64,000 nt of DNA from Papio anubis (lineage: Eukaryota; Chordata; Mammalia; Primates; Cercopithecidae): contig NC_044978.1 in the NCBI RefSeq assembly GCF_008728515.1, positions 150,228,441-150,292,440 on the forward strand, read 5' to 3'. The translations under genes and the position numbers were made by a program. Shown here one piece after another: positions 12,412 to 24,986 of this stretch (positions are counted from its first letter, which is position 1; each line of letters begins with the position of its first letter). The notes under the pieces are model-generated. The model was not told where the DNA came from. It saw only the letters and a list, made by a program, of their open reading frames with translations, and searched no databases.

Positions 12412-12952
12412 TTTGAGAAGCAGTTCTGAAAAAGACAAAGAAGAAACACCTGAATGAAAAAGAGTTTTTAAAAAAGGAGACAAAGAAAAGGTCTTATATG
12501 TTCTGACACTAACATATCCTCCCAAATCACTTCCAGGTTCTCTGTTTTACTTCTGGACAATCATAAAAAAATTCATCAATTAAATGTGACTGTCCTGTTT
12601 TAGATCTTACCTCCTTAAAAAGTCCTTTCTACCTGCACTCCATGACATCTCTTAGAGACGTCGTACACTCATCCCTTTGAATGTTGAATTGTCAGCAAAA
12701 ATATCCCTCGCACTGTAAAAATAAATTTGCAAGAATCAAATTCTTCAGCATAAACTCAACACTCAACATCAAGAAAAATCTATCTTGAAGTAGGGAAATG
12801 ATGCAAAAGAATGCCTGATTTGTTGCTTTTTAGAAATATTTGAGCTCTTCCAGCTAAATGTGCATGAGCTGAGAATACCTCAGGAGCCCATAGTGTTCAT
12901 CATTACTAGAAGGGTGACATTGTACACAATGAGCCTTCAAGAGTCTTTGTTT

Positions 12953-13000
12953 CTCACATATATATATGTGGGTATATATCTCATATATATATGTGGGTAT
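12953..13000. repeat. two-copy AT-rich tandem repeat
   Basis: The unit CTCAYATATATATATGTGGG plus a TATATAT tail occurs twice with a period of about 27 bases. Confidence 0.8.
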
Positions 13001-13344
13001 TAACCATGTCCAGTATCAGAAGAGAAAATATTATCAATCTTCTTTTTTACTTTACTTCCCCTCATCATTGTTCTTATCACCAGGTTCAGGGACATTCTAG
13101 AACCTCAGTGGGTGGCAATGAGTGGGAGGAACAGCCATGGCTGGACCTAGGCTAGCATGTTCATTATGAAATCATCACTGGCATCTCCTTTCTGGCCATG
13201 TTTCCCATCCAACTACCTCTTTCAATATACCTTCCAAGTTACTCTTTATCTCTTGCTGCTTTGCGTCATCTGTCAAAAATTACCTGAATAAACCCACTTT
13301 CATTAGAGTCTTGGCAGGTGTCGAGTCTCCTCATCAGCATTATT

Positions 13345-13379
13345 TGATGATGATGATGATGATGATTATTATTATTTTT
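13345..13379. repeat. (TGA)n/(TTA)n microsatellite at Alu tail
   Basis: Seven TGA units run into TTATTATTATTTTT. The tract abuts the A-tail end of the antisense Alu that follows. Confidence 0.9.
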
Positions 13380-13650
13380 GAACAGAGTCTCGCTGTGTCG
13401 CCCAGGTTGGAGCGCAGTGGCACAGTCTTGGCTCACTGCAACCCCTACTTCTGGGGTTCAAGCGATTCTCGTGCCTCAGCCACCAGAGTAGCTGGGACTA
13501 CAGGCATGCACCACCACACATGGCTAATTTTGTAATTTTAGTAGAAAGGGGGGTTTGCCATGTTGGCCAGGCCGGTCTCACACTCCTGGACTCAAATTAT
13601 CCACCCACCTCGGCATCCCAAAATGCTGAGAGCCACCATGCCAGGCCCTA
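13367..13650 (-). mobile_element. Alu (old, diverged), antisense
   Basis: The reverse-complement Alu order is visible: GAGTCTCGCTGTGTCGCCC, then GCTGGGACTACAGGCATG, then GCCATGTTGGCCAGG, ending in CACCATGCCAGGCCC. Several deletions and substitutions indicate an older copy. Confidence 0.9.
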
Positions 13651-16600
13651 TTTGAACTTTTAAAGAGTGAATCTGTAATAATAAAATCTGAAGCTTCTAT
13701 GGGATGCCTCTCCAGGTGCATCTCAGCCTATGTGTTACGTTTGTATGTGAAATGATATCATTAGGAGCATTTGTTTTCAGTACTGTCAGAAATACATAAC
13801 TACTAACTGTTTCATTTCTTAATTCAGAATTAGCTGTAACAGTCCAAGGAAGCTGCATTTGATTTTTTAAAATTTATTTTAACTCCTTGTGATAAAAATG
13901 AGAGCAAGGGTGAATTAATTTCTATCCTAGTGGAGAAGTCATTTTTGTTAGGACAGAGGCTATCCAAGATTGTGCTACTGTTTAAAGATGTTATTGCAGT
14001 TACTGGCAGACCCAGATAACAGCTCTGATGTAATCCCAGATTCCCATATTGAATTAAATGTGATTTGGGTTATTTAGGTCACATATTGAAGAAATGCCCT
14101 TTCCGTGTCATTTCTCTGTAAATAGTGGGTGTCCTTTGGTTTTCTCTATAATATACATTTATTTTTGGAGCTCATTAAACAGGTTAGGCAATTTAAATAG
14201 GTCTAGTCAGTAGACAGGAGTTAAAGCTGAGGATAGAGAAACTCTCTGTGGTATTATCTAACACACAAGATGAGGGTTGTTCTTAATTCTTGGCTCCTAC
14301 CTACAAAAGCACTGAAAGAGCCATTTGAAAATAAAGTCTTAAAATCAGATCCATACTTGAAATGGAAAAAAAAAAAAAAAGACTTATCGCCTTTTATATT
14401 TGCATTTCTTAGGAATATTAATTTTGTTTTAAAAGCAAAATCTTTAATAGATAGTGGATGTTATAAGTGCCATTTTGTCCAGGTGGGGGTGAGAGTAAGG
14501 AAATTTGAGCTTAAATAGTATAGTACAATTTGTTTTCCCCATCTCTCGTCTCATAACTGCTTTTGCTGCAAATACGTGGTTGCAATCGCTTCTTAATCTT
14601 AAATCAATCTGCATTTTTGAAAGTCTAAAATAAACTGAGTGCTTAGGAGTTAACGATCTCATTATACTTCAGTAATGGTGCCATATGAATTCATGTGATT
14701 ATACAGGATAGTACAATAAAGTCAGAACCTCTGATGGGAAGTGGCTTCCTTGTGTCTTGAAGGAGTTAATTCCTCAGTGTCTCAATTATGTTCTAAGAAG
14801 GACCAATGATACTAGGAAATATATGCCAGAATGTTCAGTACTAGAGGACTTCTCTTATTTCAAAGGTACAAGACTAATAATATATTCACTCATGGAAGAA
14901 ACTGTTGCCTCTGTTTGGGTTCTTTTAAAAACCACAATTTCATTCATTAAATTTTCAAAATGTTAAAGATACCTTAGAATAGTAAAAAGGAGTAATTTCT
15001 AAAAAACTGATGATTACTAATTGAGTATCTGGAAGTACAAGGAGCCCTCGGATTATATTTTATGAAATAAGATGTAAGATTTTAAGACATGCATTGTCAA
15101 CATATTCAAAATAATTTTACTAAAAAACTCTAGATTTTTTTTTTAAAAAACAGACTTTCAAATATTTTACTGTATGTCACTTGGTCTTATTTCAGCAATA
15201 AGATCTAAACTTAATACCTGGAGAATAATCTCAACATTCAAAGATAGCATGAGACACGCCATAAATTAAACAACAACAATAACCAAAAAAAAGCAAGAAA
15301 ATATCTTCAGTATGCTTTTTGAGAAGAGGTAATTCACACGAGGACTATTTATGAGTAAATTAGGTTGTTATGATGACTTTTTAATGCAAGTTGGAATTCT
15401 TGTTCTGGTCCAGAGAGATAGTCATGTGTTTGAATGACCTTGAAGACTGCTTTTTTGAGCCATTACGTAATCCAGCAGCTGTGGCAATGCCCTTTTCTGA
15501 GATACACAAACAAAGAAGCAAACTGGAATAGACAAGTGAATTCTTGAGAAAGTTTGCACATCTCCATGTAGCTATGTGTGTAGAGCATCAGCCTCCATAC
15601 AACGTTAACTGTTTCCAAATGATAGTGGTGATGCCCAACCTGCAGTTTAGCTGTGAGATTTGGGTCAGTAATTGATGTCACAGCCCATCTAGGGATGACT
15701 TTAATCAACATCACCTGTGAGCCATGAATAGTACAAACAGCAAGTCAAGATCATCAACAGTAATCCACTACAGGGAAACCAAATGTATTACCAAATCTCT
15801 GCTGGCTAAAAATGAGCAGTTATTCTCGTATAACTACATATTACAGAGAATAAAAGCCCTAAAGTGAGTCATTTGTCCATCAGGCAATCTATAGTGTTTA
15901 TTGTATACTAAGCACTGTTCTAACCTTGTAAGTGGCTTAAATAGTTTTTCTCTCTGTGGATCTTACAAATCTAGCTGGAGTGACTAAACTTGCATTTGAT
16001 AAAGATCAAAGAAAACTAAAAATGTATATTCAAAAGAAGAAATGAGCAATGTATTAAACAAGTTGTTTAAAGAATGCATGAAATAGACAAGAAAGCAATG
16101 GAAACACAACAAATAGATGTCAAATATTAAAAACTCGAGATGTCCTCAAATGCAACTTCAAACTTTTGCGTAGACCTCGATTTGTGGAAAGAATGGGGGA
16201 ATCACAGCTGAACTAATAGTGCAGCAGTCAGGAGAACTTCACAGTGAAACCAGCCCCAGGGATGTAGCCACAGCCTCGAAGCTGTTTGTCTCCGTCAGCT
16301 GGTTACACCAAGCACATCCTGTTTCCATGGGGACAAGAACTGGGAAGCAGCCATATCTTGAACTTAAAAGAAAGAAAGAAGGATCTTCTGGGTTATGTAC
16401 CAACTTATTATTAATGATGAGACATTCTTTTGCTCAGTCCTTGAATTTCTCATGCTGGTGGATTTAGTTTAATTTGGTTGACTCAGAGAAGACTTTGTGC
16501 ATGTGAATTTGAATGAAAATGCAAGGTGATTTTTTTTGTTTGTTTGTTTGTTTTTCCTGGCCTACAATGTGTAAGACATGAAACAAACAATTTTACTCCC

Positions 16601-18347
16601 GCCTGCTCCTTCTCTAGATGTTCCTGGGATTTTTCCCTCTCCTGTATATTACTTGCTAAAGCAACTTTTCCCCTATGTTTACTCTCAAATGATTTTTTTG
16701 GATACAAAAAGGAGAAAACAATGGAAGTATATATTATCAGATAATTACTTCTAGCCCCTTTCAGCCAAATCTTGAGATTTGAAGTTTGGATCCTTTACAA
16801 GTCTTCAGAAAAGTGTTTTATGCTGTGGCTGATTGCATGAACTACACAAGATACAGTTTCCTTTGAAGTTTTGAAACATACATCTTTTGGACAGCCTCAA
16901 TATTAAGGTAAAACATAGCTTATAGCACTTCATAAGGTCAGGCTCAAAGGACTTCTCACAAGTAGACAATTCTATTTCAACACTTTTGAAGAAAACAACA
17001 GCAACCACTGTAAACGGCTAAACAAAACATCAGAAATATAACTAATATCAGTGGCATCTAAGTATACATACAGAGTTACACACACATTCTATCATAAATT
17101 CCATGTGTTATAGAGAAATAAAATTCATCCATTTTGGTGAATGCTAATAATTCCCACTTTCGACACTAAGCTGATCAAGATAACATAAAAGCTTGTTTAT
17201 TTAACAAATGTTCACCAAGCATCTATTATGTGCTTTCGCTTTTGTGTGCCTACTCTTCTAGGCACTGAGAAGAAAAGTTTCATTTCTCAGGCAGCTGAAA
17301 TTAAAGTATGTATCTTACATCCTGTTTGTGTAGGTTAGCCTACATGACACGGCTAGCTAGCTAACTATGTTAGTTGGACTTAAATAAACACATTTCTATT
17401 GCTATGTAATCTGCCCATATCATATAATTTTGTTTGGATATCAAATTAATGCTACAGGTAAATACATACTCAACCTGTTGCAGCATGCAAGGACTATCTG
17501 ATATTTCACAACAAAGTTAATGCAGTCCTTCAGATAGTATTGCTCTATCATGACTGCTAGAATAAAGTAATTAGTAACAGTTATGCTTGAAACAAAGCAA
17601 ATTGCTGTATTGCTAAATAGTTACTGAGTCTATTCTGTTGTTGTCAAGCTTAGAATCTTTTTTTTGCACAGTATATACCAAAACAGTATGTTTTTAAGCT
17701 GTTTATATAATAGTTTCACAGAGCTACTATAATGACTAAGAAATCGTAGATGCTTTTGTTTCATTTTTTTTTTTTTCCCAAAATGAATTAGCTCTTTTGA
17801 CTGGTTAAGGATCCATTTTCATGACATCAGACCACTGAATGGAATTTTGAGTTCTTAGAACTTCAAAAGCTTCATTATCTGATTAACATTCAAATCTAAT
17901 TTGAAAGGAAATGCTTCACTACAGTCCACGTCCTCAGAATGCCTTTGTAAAGAGAAAAGAGTTAAGAAACTTCCTCTTGCATAGTCACTTCTTATTGTCA
18001 TTCTTGAATGTGTTCTCCTATGGTAATTAGATGTTTAAATGTTGAAATACAGTAAGAGTAAACTTAGAAGAAATCATACAATTCCAGAGCTGGAAATGAT
18101 CCCTTAGGTCTTCCGAGTCCAACCCTCATATTTTATGAATGGAGATACCGACGGAAAGTTAGCTGGCTCTCGTGATACTACAGACCCAGATCTGTAACCA
18201 ATCAGCTTCGTGTTCCAGTGCTATTACCTGATACAAGTTAAACAAAAAGATTCATTCCTTTAAATAAAAAGCTATGAGATGTAAATTCACATGCTTGCTT
18301 GAATTGAAACTATTAAATTTTTCACAACTCCCTTCAGTATTCTTTCT
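13651..18347. other. intergenic, no gene recognised
   Basis: Largely unique, AT-rich. It contains a (GTTT)n tract at 16537-16555 and a possible minus-strand MIR trace at 17200-17270. I find no coding exon, RNA gene or promoter that I can defend. The open frames scattered here show no domain. Confidence 0.45.
18089..18215. repeat. possible ancient SINE fragment
   Basis: The stretch contains GAGCTGGAAATGATCCCTTAG and GAGTCCAACCCTCATATTTT, a pattern seen in very old mammalian interspersed repeats. I cannot name the family. Confidence 0.3.
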
Positions 18348-18511
18348 TCTTTTGTTCTTTAGAGATGAGGATCTTGCTTTGTTGCCCAGGCTGGAGTGCA
18401 GTGACACAATCATAATTCACTGCTGCCTCAAATTCCTAGGCTCAAGTGATCTACCCACCTCAGCCTCTTAAAACTCTGAGATTACATTCTTAAGCCATGG
18501 CACCTGGTCTG
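18348..18511 (-). mobile_element. Alu left-monomer-type element (FLAM/AluJ), antisense
   Basis: Only about 160 bases of Alu are present: TGCTTTGTTGCCCAGGCTGG, GCTCAAGTGATCTACCC, then GCCATGGCACCTGG. The length and the diverged bases fit a free monomer or a truncated old Alu. Confidence 0.75.
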
Positions 18512-19660
18512 TTTATTTCTAAAACTTCTTCAGTGATTTGTAATCATGGTTTGGGCATAGTAAACATTGATATATATGTACATATATAATTTATTTAAAA
18601 TTTTATAGCCTACTTATTTCCATCCCCTCTAAAAAATCCAACTATTTAAGGACTGATCACCCTAGAAATAAACTCACTGAATCACATATGAGTACTACTA
18701 ATAAAGTTTTAAAAATAAAAAATTTTACAGGGAAAAGAGAAAAAGAATTACTAGGAAAGAGGAAACATCATTCTTAAGCATTGAACTTCACACTGAATTT
18801 CCCGGCCACCAAGGCAATGGCAGAACAAACTGTCCTCCTGAGTCATCATTTTCTTAGAGGCAAAAGAGGTACTAACTTAGCATATTCTTGATCATCTCAA
18901 TGGAAGCTGAAATAGGAGATAAAGCAATGGAAGAAATGAAGATTAGCTTATCCTTTATATATTATATATATCCTTATTCATATATTAGATCAACTATGCT
19001 TTGGGCCAGAATAAGTGTCAATCCAATCAATGTTGCCTTATATACAGTGAGGTGAAGTGTATCTTCACCTACTCGGATTTCCTGGAACTTGGAAAAGGTT
19101 GCAATATTTTCTTGGATACTCTTTCATAGATAACTTCACTCTAGACAAAAGACTAGTGGAAGTGAGCGAGCACATAGGCATGGAACAGGAAAATTTCCAT
19201 GGATGTTCATCTGTGTGGTCTCAGGACAACTGGATTTTACCATTCTAAGTACAGAACTTTCCAAACATAGCCTGGCTTCTGTTAGGGAAGGCAGGGTATG
19301 TGAACTATGAGTGTAAACTCTATATAAAGAAACTCTTATTTTGAAACTCTATGTAGCGAAAAAAAGGTCTAGAATTAGCACCCAGGCAGTTTTGTTGGTC
19401 TAATCAAATTACAGATGTCAATTTTTCTAAATTAATTATTTGTTTATTAACTTTCCTTTTTTTCCCTCTTTGGTGCTAGACCTTATTTTCTTAGTATGCT
19501 AACATTTTTTCTTTTGCAATTGTGTTTATCCATGTCATCCAAGAAGGAAATAGCAGTACCAGATTAAATGTGTAAGAAATGTATTATGGGAATGGCAAGG
19601 GAGAGAAAAGGGGAGGGAGCTGGGAAAGGCTTGGTCTGACCTTGGTTGAAGAATAAAAAG

Positions 19661-19706
19661 AGGAAAGGAAGGAATAAAGGAAAGAAGGAAGGAAGCAAGG
19701 AAGGAA
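19661..19706. repeat. (GGAA)n microsatellite
   Basis: Imperfect AAGG/GGAA units follow a purine-rich lead-in from about 19590. Confidence 0.85.
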
Positions 19707-20250
19707 TTAATTTGGGTGGAATCATTTTAGATGGGCCCTGCAGTTTTAAGCAAAGATCAACATAGCCATCTGGGAGGCCTCAAGCCAAAAATCTCTACTC
19801 TCAAAGGACTTCTGGGTTTCCCAGCAACAAACCTGCCTTGGTCACTGCCACACCCAGACATTGGCTGAGAGCCAAGAAGTACCTGTCCTAAAGCAACTGA
19901 GGCAATGAGTTTCAGAGCTTAGCAGCTAGAGCTATTGGTTAGTTACACTCTCAGCAGTCAGGGGTCCAAGATGCACATTCTCATGGCAGCCACAGTAATA
20001 TACATATTATTGCTCTAATGCACCTTGAGCAAGTTAATCATATTACTTCCCCCTTTTGTCTGTTTAATATATAATAATTAAAATCATTTTTTGAATATTC
20101 ACTAGGTGACAGTGTTAAAAGCTTTTCATGCATTATGTCATTTCATCTTCTCAAATACCCTGTTATGATTCCCATTTTACAGATTACTTAGTTCATTTTC
20201 TTACACGAACAGGCTATGATACACTATTACATTATCTTGGTAAAACTAAG

Positions 20251-20272
20251 AACTACATTTCCCAGAATCCCC
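20251..20272 (+). promoter_or_regulatory. ZNF143/THAP11-like SBS motif
   Basis: AACTACATTTCCCAGAATCC resembles the ACTACAnnTCCCAGnATnC core of the ZNF143 binding site. It lies far from either promoter, inside a probable old repeat. Confidence 0.35.
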
Positions 20273-21347
20273 TCACCTATATAGTCCCTTACCAATATAG
20301 AGTTAGCAAACAGAAAAGCTTGCAAAAGATTTGAAAATTGGAAGTGATGCAGCAGACAATAGTCTGTGAAAGCTGTTTTGCAGTCTGAGGAGGTAATGGA
20401 TAGATTAGTGGTGCTCAGTAGGTTCCAGTGTGCCTTCATTCTCTGCTCTGCTAGGTCTTCCTCCAGCCTACTGGTCCTAAAGATCAATGCTGGCCTCAAG
20501 ACATACTTCCAGACATTTGGCTGTGGACCCCTAGACTTGTCGAGTTGGTCTGTGCAGGGAGCACTTCCTATGGGTTCCCCTTTGTGGCTCAAATTTAGCA
20601 ACTGAATATACTCAGCTTCTCAGATTAGCTCCTTGCTAATTTCTTTTCTGATCCTTTAACTCCTCCTCCCACACCTTCTAGTTCCTTCTACCATTGCATA
20701 AAGTCTAATTCCTATAATGAGTCCTTTTTCCTAGAACACACAGGGACTTTCCTCCTCTGCCTGAACCTTAACTGATATAGCACCAGTGCAATAAACATCT
20801 GTTGAAGGAATAGGCAATTTAGGCCTAGCCCAGGGACTGAGATATGCAGTTTGGACTCAGAGACCAATATCCTCTATTTTGGATTAAAGCAAGCAGAATT
20901 CATTTGTTTCAAATACCAAATGTGTGAACGAAATTTGACCAGAAGTTATCGAAATTAAAATAACTCACTTGTAATGTGAAGTACCTCATTTGTAGTTTCT
21001 CAATGTAATAATTCATCCTACTGTTTCACAATGTGTGATATGTAGAGCCAAAATTTTGTTAAAAAATTAAAAGAGCATGAGCACCTACAAATGTACCTGG
21101 ATGAGACTTGTGATTTTTGCATCCTAGAAAGCAGAGGATAGAAACAGGGATTATCAGTCAAGCTGCTAATATTAACTAATGTCTACTGGGCCTAAAATTG
21201 CCTGTAAAATGTATCTTTGAGATGCTCAATTAAGTTATTCAATATTATTATGTAATTTAAGAGATCCCACCCCACCCCTGCGCTGCTTCAACCAGATCTG
21301 TATCCGTTTCATCTATTTTATTTTCATTTCCTCTGAAGATTTTGTTT

Positions 21348-21363
21348 GAACAAAGAAGTCTTC
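21348..21363. repeat. target-site duplication, left copy
   Basis: GAACAAAGAAGTCTTC recurs at 21687-21702 with one change, bracketing the Alu between them. Confidence 0.85.
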
Positions 21364-21376
21364 TTTTTCCTTTTCC

Positions 21377-21686
21377 TTTTTTTTTTTTTTTTTTTTTTTG
21401 AGACAGAGTCTTACTCCGTCACCCAGTTGGAGTGCAATGGCGTGATCTCAGCTCACTGCAAGTTCTGCCTCTTGGGTTCAAGCGATTCTCCCACATCAGC
21501 CTCCCAAATAGCTGGAATTACAGGTGCCTGCTACCACTCCTGGCTAATTTTTGTATTTTTGTTTTTAGAAGAGACAGGGTTTCACCATGTTGGCCAGGCT
21601 GGTCTTGAACTCCTGACCTCAGATGATCCACCTGCCTTGGCCTCCCAAAGTGCTGGGATTACAGGTATGAGACATTGGGCCTGGCT
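21377..21686 (-). mobile_element. Alu, antisense, near full length with TSD
   Basis: A T-run of about 24 bases leads into a complete reverse-complement Alu ending GGGCCTGGCT. The 16-base target-site duplication at 21348-21363 and 21687-21702 (one mismatch) shows normal L1-driven insertion. Confidence 0.97.
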
Positions 21687-23034
21687 GAACAAAGGAGTCT
21701 TCCAATATAAAAATACTTTCAAAACCACTAGAATTGATTCTCCAGATGTGCTCAGATTTATCTATGTCCAAAAATGAAAATATCTAAGTTTCAAGCTGAG
21801 ACCATTACTACAAATATAAAATATACTCACGTAACCCATAACACTTAGGATTCTGTATAAAAATTTCTGTATTAAAATTCTGTCTAAAAATCCAAGTTTT
21901 TATAACATTTAGAAAAGTATAAATTTTCTATTAATTTGTTGAAGAGTATCACTGTGTTTACATGATCTCCTAAGAAATATAAACCTACACTTTTTTGAAA
22001 TTGTATTGGTGGGTCCAATGAAGTTGTTAGTTACATTCGGTGCTCCTTGAAGGCTCCAGAATTCAGGAGAATGTTCATCAGTTAAAAATATCATAAATCA
22101 GAACTTCTGGATTTTACGAAACGAGAAAATTAAGAAACACTGACTTTCGGAGATTCTAAGACATTGTACTTTGTATTAATAAGCATTAGTAAGTAAATGA
22201 AAGTTACTAATATAAGAAGTAAATGAAAATTACGTACAAAGGGATTTAAAAGCTCTCTAGTACTAAACAAGAGAGATGTAGTTATTTACAGTGCTCTTCC
22301 CAAAGTGAATACATGGAAAAATATTTGACAAGGTAAAAAAATAAAAGAGAGATGAAAATACAGAAAATGAAATTAGAGCTCTATATAAGTGGAAGCCGTA
22401 TTAAGGGGCTCTTTTTAATTGACTAATTTTTCTAGAGTGGTAAATTCCCTGTAAGTTAGTGTTTATTAGTTAAAGTAAGCAAAATGTGGGAAAACAGTCT
22501 TCAACATTGAGCCATTTGCTTTTAGTGTTACAATATTTGCAATAATTTTTTTTTGTGGTCCTGTAGTTATTTTTGTACATATATCTTCAAAAGAAAATGA
22601 CTTTTCATAGAAATGTCTATAGAATGTTTTTGATGTATTCTGTCTTCATGGACTTTGGAATGGGTTGCTGTTATGTTGATTTTTCTCTCACATGTAGTCC
22701 AAGTTAATCTTATAGATAATCTCATAGATAGATACATGTGCATTCATATGTTTAGTTGGAATAACTATTCTTTATTGCCTACAATGTGACTGTTTTAAGT
22801 TAATTAGTGAATAATGTATTATTTATATTGTTTTCTTACTTATGATTCATTTAATCCATTAATCCATTGATTGTCAGTAGTGATCACGACTACTCCTTGA
22901 CCCTTGCAGACATGTATTATTCATGGACTCATCTGCATGGGCTCAGTGTAGATCTTTTAGGCTTTAACACAATCCACATTTTAAATTATTATTTTTTTTT
23001 GTTTTCTGCATTCTATTTTTTCTCTTTCCAATGC
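21687..23034. other. intergenic, nothing recognised
   Basis: AT-rich sequence with no repeat family or gene that I can name. Confidence 0.45.
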
Positions 23035-23225
23035 AACAATTTTTAAAATTTAATTTAAGTTAATTTTGAGTTCCAGGATACATGTGCAGGATGCGCAGGT
23101 TTGGTACATAGGTAAACATGGGCCACGGTGGTTTGCTGCACCTATCAAAGCATCACCTAGGTATTAAGTCCCCCATGCATTAGCTATTTATCCTGATGCT
23201 CTCCCTGGTCCCTCACAGGCACCCG
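23035..23225 (-). mobile_element. L1 3' UTR fragment, antisense
   Basis: GTTCCAGGATACATGTGCAGG followed by GGTTTGGTACATAGGTAAAC and a GCATTAGCTATTTATCCTGATG block is the reverse complement of an L1P/L1M 3' end. It is truncated within the 3' UTR. Confidence 0.85.
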
Positions 23226-23579
23226 TAACCACAATCTACATCTTAATAGCACCACAGCAATATAGGGGGTATTTGTTATCTCTAGATGGAACAGAAACTA
23301 GTTTCCAATGACTTTATATTACTTTTGAAGAAGTTGGACGCACTTTCCATCATGATCACAGAAAAAATCAACACTCTCCTATTCTCGTCAAAAAATAATC
23401 TTGTATTGACCCAAGCTTCATGCCATCAATTTATAGCAGTAAGGACTGCCTAGTATTAAATACTTCAAAGCTAAATCAAAATATTTCATAGAACATTCAT
23501 GTTTAGCCTAGAAGTGGATGATTCTATGACAAACACTGTTAGTTAGGACTCTGTATATATAAAAAAATATATCCCCAAA

Positions 23580-23866
23580 TAGCTACTCTCCTTTTATTCT
23601 GTTAGTAATAGAACCCTGGAATTTAACAGAGCACATGAATGCCCAGATAAGGATTTCATTTTTTTGCCTCCTTTGAAGTTGGATGTAGCCATTTGATTAA
23701 GGTCTAGTCTATAGCATATGGGTAAATGTAATGAACAACTTCTAGTTCTGGCCTATAAAAGTGTATACTGTGTCCTTTCTTCTTTGCTTCCCACCAACTG
23801 AAAAGTGGATGTAATGGTAAGAACTAGCGTAGACATATTTGGCCATAGGATGTATGCTGCATGTTG
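23580..23866. repeat. old interspersed repeat, family uncertain
   Basis: The block AGTTGGATGTAGCCATTTGATTAAG ... CTGGCCTATAAAAGTGTATACTG has the pattern of an old mammalian non-autonomous element, but I cannot fix the family. It is followed directly by the GGCTGGC minisatellite. Confidence 0.35.
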
Positions 23867-24052
23867 ATAGGCTTGGTGGTTGGCTGGCAAGTCGGCTGGT
23901 TTAGAGGCTTTCTGGCAGATAGGCCGAAAGGCTGGCTTGGAGGCAGGCTGAGAGGATAGCTGACTGGCTGAGAGTCCGTCTGGATGGCTGGCAGATCCAG
24001 AGGCTGGCTGAGAAAATGGATGTTAGGCTGGCGGAGAGGCTGGCTGGGTGGC
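23867..24052. repeat. GGCTGGC-rich imperfect minisatellite
   Basis: At least ten GGCTGGC/GGCTGRC words occur, often as GAGGCTGGCTGAGA, in irregular register over about 185 bases. It is G-rich on + and C-poor. It ends at the MLT1 LTR. Confidence 0.75.
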
Positions 24053-24059
24053 TATGTTG

Positions 24060-24395
24060 TCGGGCTGCTGAAACAAAGTACTACAGACTGGGTGGCTTAA
24101 ATGACAGAAATGTATCTCTCACCGTTCTGGAGGCTGGAAGCCTAGAATCACGATGCCAGCATGGTTGGGTATTGGTGAGGACTCTCTTCCTGCCTGCAGA
24201 CTGCTGATTTCACTTTATATCCTCACACGGAAGAAAGAGGGCCCAATAGTTCTCTGGGGTCTCTTTTATAGGGGCACTAATCTCATTCACGAGGGCTCTA
24301 CTCTCATGACCTAATCACTTTCCTATAACTAATATCATAATATTGGGCATAAGGACTCCAACTTTGAATTGTGAGGAACACAGTCAGTCCCTGAG
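24060..24395 (-). mobile_element. MLT1-type MaLR LTR, antisense
   Basis: Reverse-complement MaLR pattern: ACAAAGTACTACAGACTGGG, CTCACCGTTCTGGAGGCTGG, TCATGACCTAATCACTTTC, and ACTCCAACTTTGAATTGTGAGG. It is non-coding, old and 5'/3' trimmed. Confidence 0.8.
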
Positions 24396-24671
24396 AGATA
24401 GAAAGAGCTGGATCTAGTCCTAGACTACTTACATGAACTAAGAGAGCAAAAAACCTCTATCTTATTTAGGTTACTGTTGTATTGTCCTTTGTTGCCACAT
24501 CCAAACAAGTTTGTTAACTTATAAAACCCATATACATAAAAATCCTATACTGGACTATTAAATAGTGTGGTTAATTCTGGCCTAACTACTTACTCCCCTT
24601 TTGAATTTGAGCAAATTACTTAAAATCTCTTAGCCTCAGGTTGCTATAACTTCTGTAAAATGTGGGTTGCA
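24396..24671. other. intergenic, nothing recognised
   Basis: Short unique stretch between an LTR and an Alu. It may include a MIR trace at 24590-24660 (GAGCAAATTACTTAAAATCTC). Confidence 0.4.
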
Positions 24672-24986
24672 ACTAGGCACAGTATCTCACACCTGTAATC
24701 CCAACACTAGGAAGGCCTAGGTTGGTGGATAGCTTGAGCTCAGGAGTTTGAGACTAATCCGGACAACATGGAGAAACCCTGTCTTTTCAAAAAAAATACC
24801 AAAAAATTAGCCGGGTGTGGTGATTCATGCCTGTAGTCAGTCCCAGCTACTCAAGAGACCGAGACAAGAGGATTGCTTGAGCTCAGAAGACAGAAGTTGC
24901 CATGAACTGAGATCATAACACTGCACTTCAGCTTGGGCAACAGGGTGAGACCCTATCTCAAAAAAAAAAAAAAAAAAAAAAAAAAG
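24672..24986 (+). mobile_element. Alu (older type), sense
   Basis: AGGCACAGTATCTCACACCTG to a 26-base A-tail. Both arms and the middle A-rich linker are present, but many substitutions suggest AluJ or an old AluS. Confidence 0.92.

Larger units (their letters stand above)
10441..13340. other. intergenic AT-rich stretch
   Basis: No gene was recognised. A 15-base poly(A) near 10513 precedes a block (10530-10880) with an LTR- or DNA-transposon-like look that I cannot assign. Short tandem repeats at 12188-12230, 12381-12411 and 12953-13000 are listed separately. Confidence 0.4.
18512..21376. other. intergenic, no gene recognised
   Basis: AT-rich sequence. It holds a GGAA-rich microsatellite (19661-19706), a minus-strand MIR trace (20090-20185) and a moderately GC-rich block (20240-20790) that looks like an unassigned old interspersed repeat. 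Overlapping open frames in that block on both strands (20227-20601 and 20366-20605) have no domain and are not called genes. Confidence 0.45.

Noticed and set aside
20227..20605. Overlapping 124- and 79-codon frames
   Set aside because: They lie on opposite strands over the same bases, have no domain or splice sites, and sit in a probable old repeat.
21346..21777. 143-codon open frame
   Set aside because: It is a translation of an antisense Alu. The same applies to the frames at 27171-27437, 31443-31735, 34228-34548, 37600-37941 and 54063-54371.
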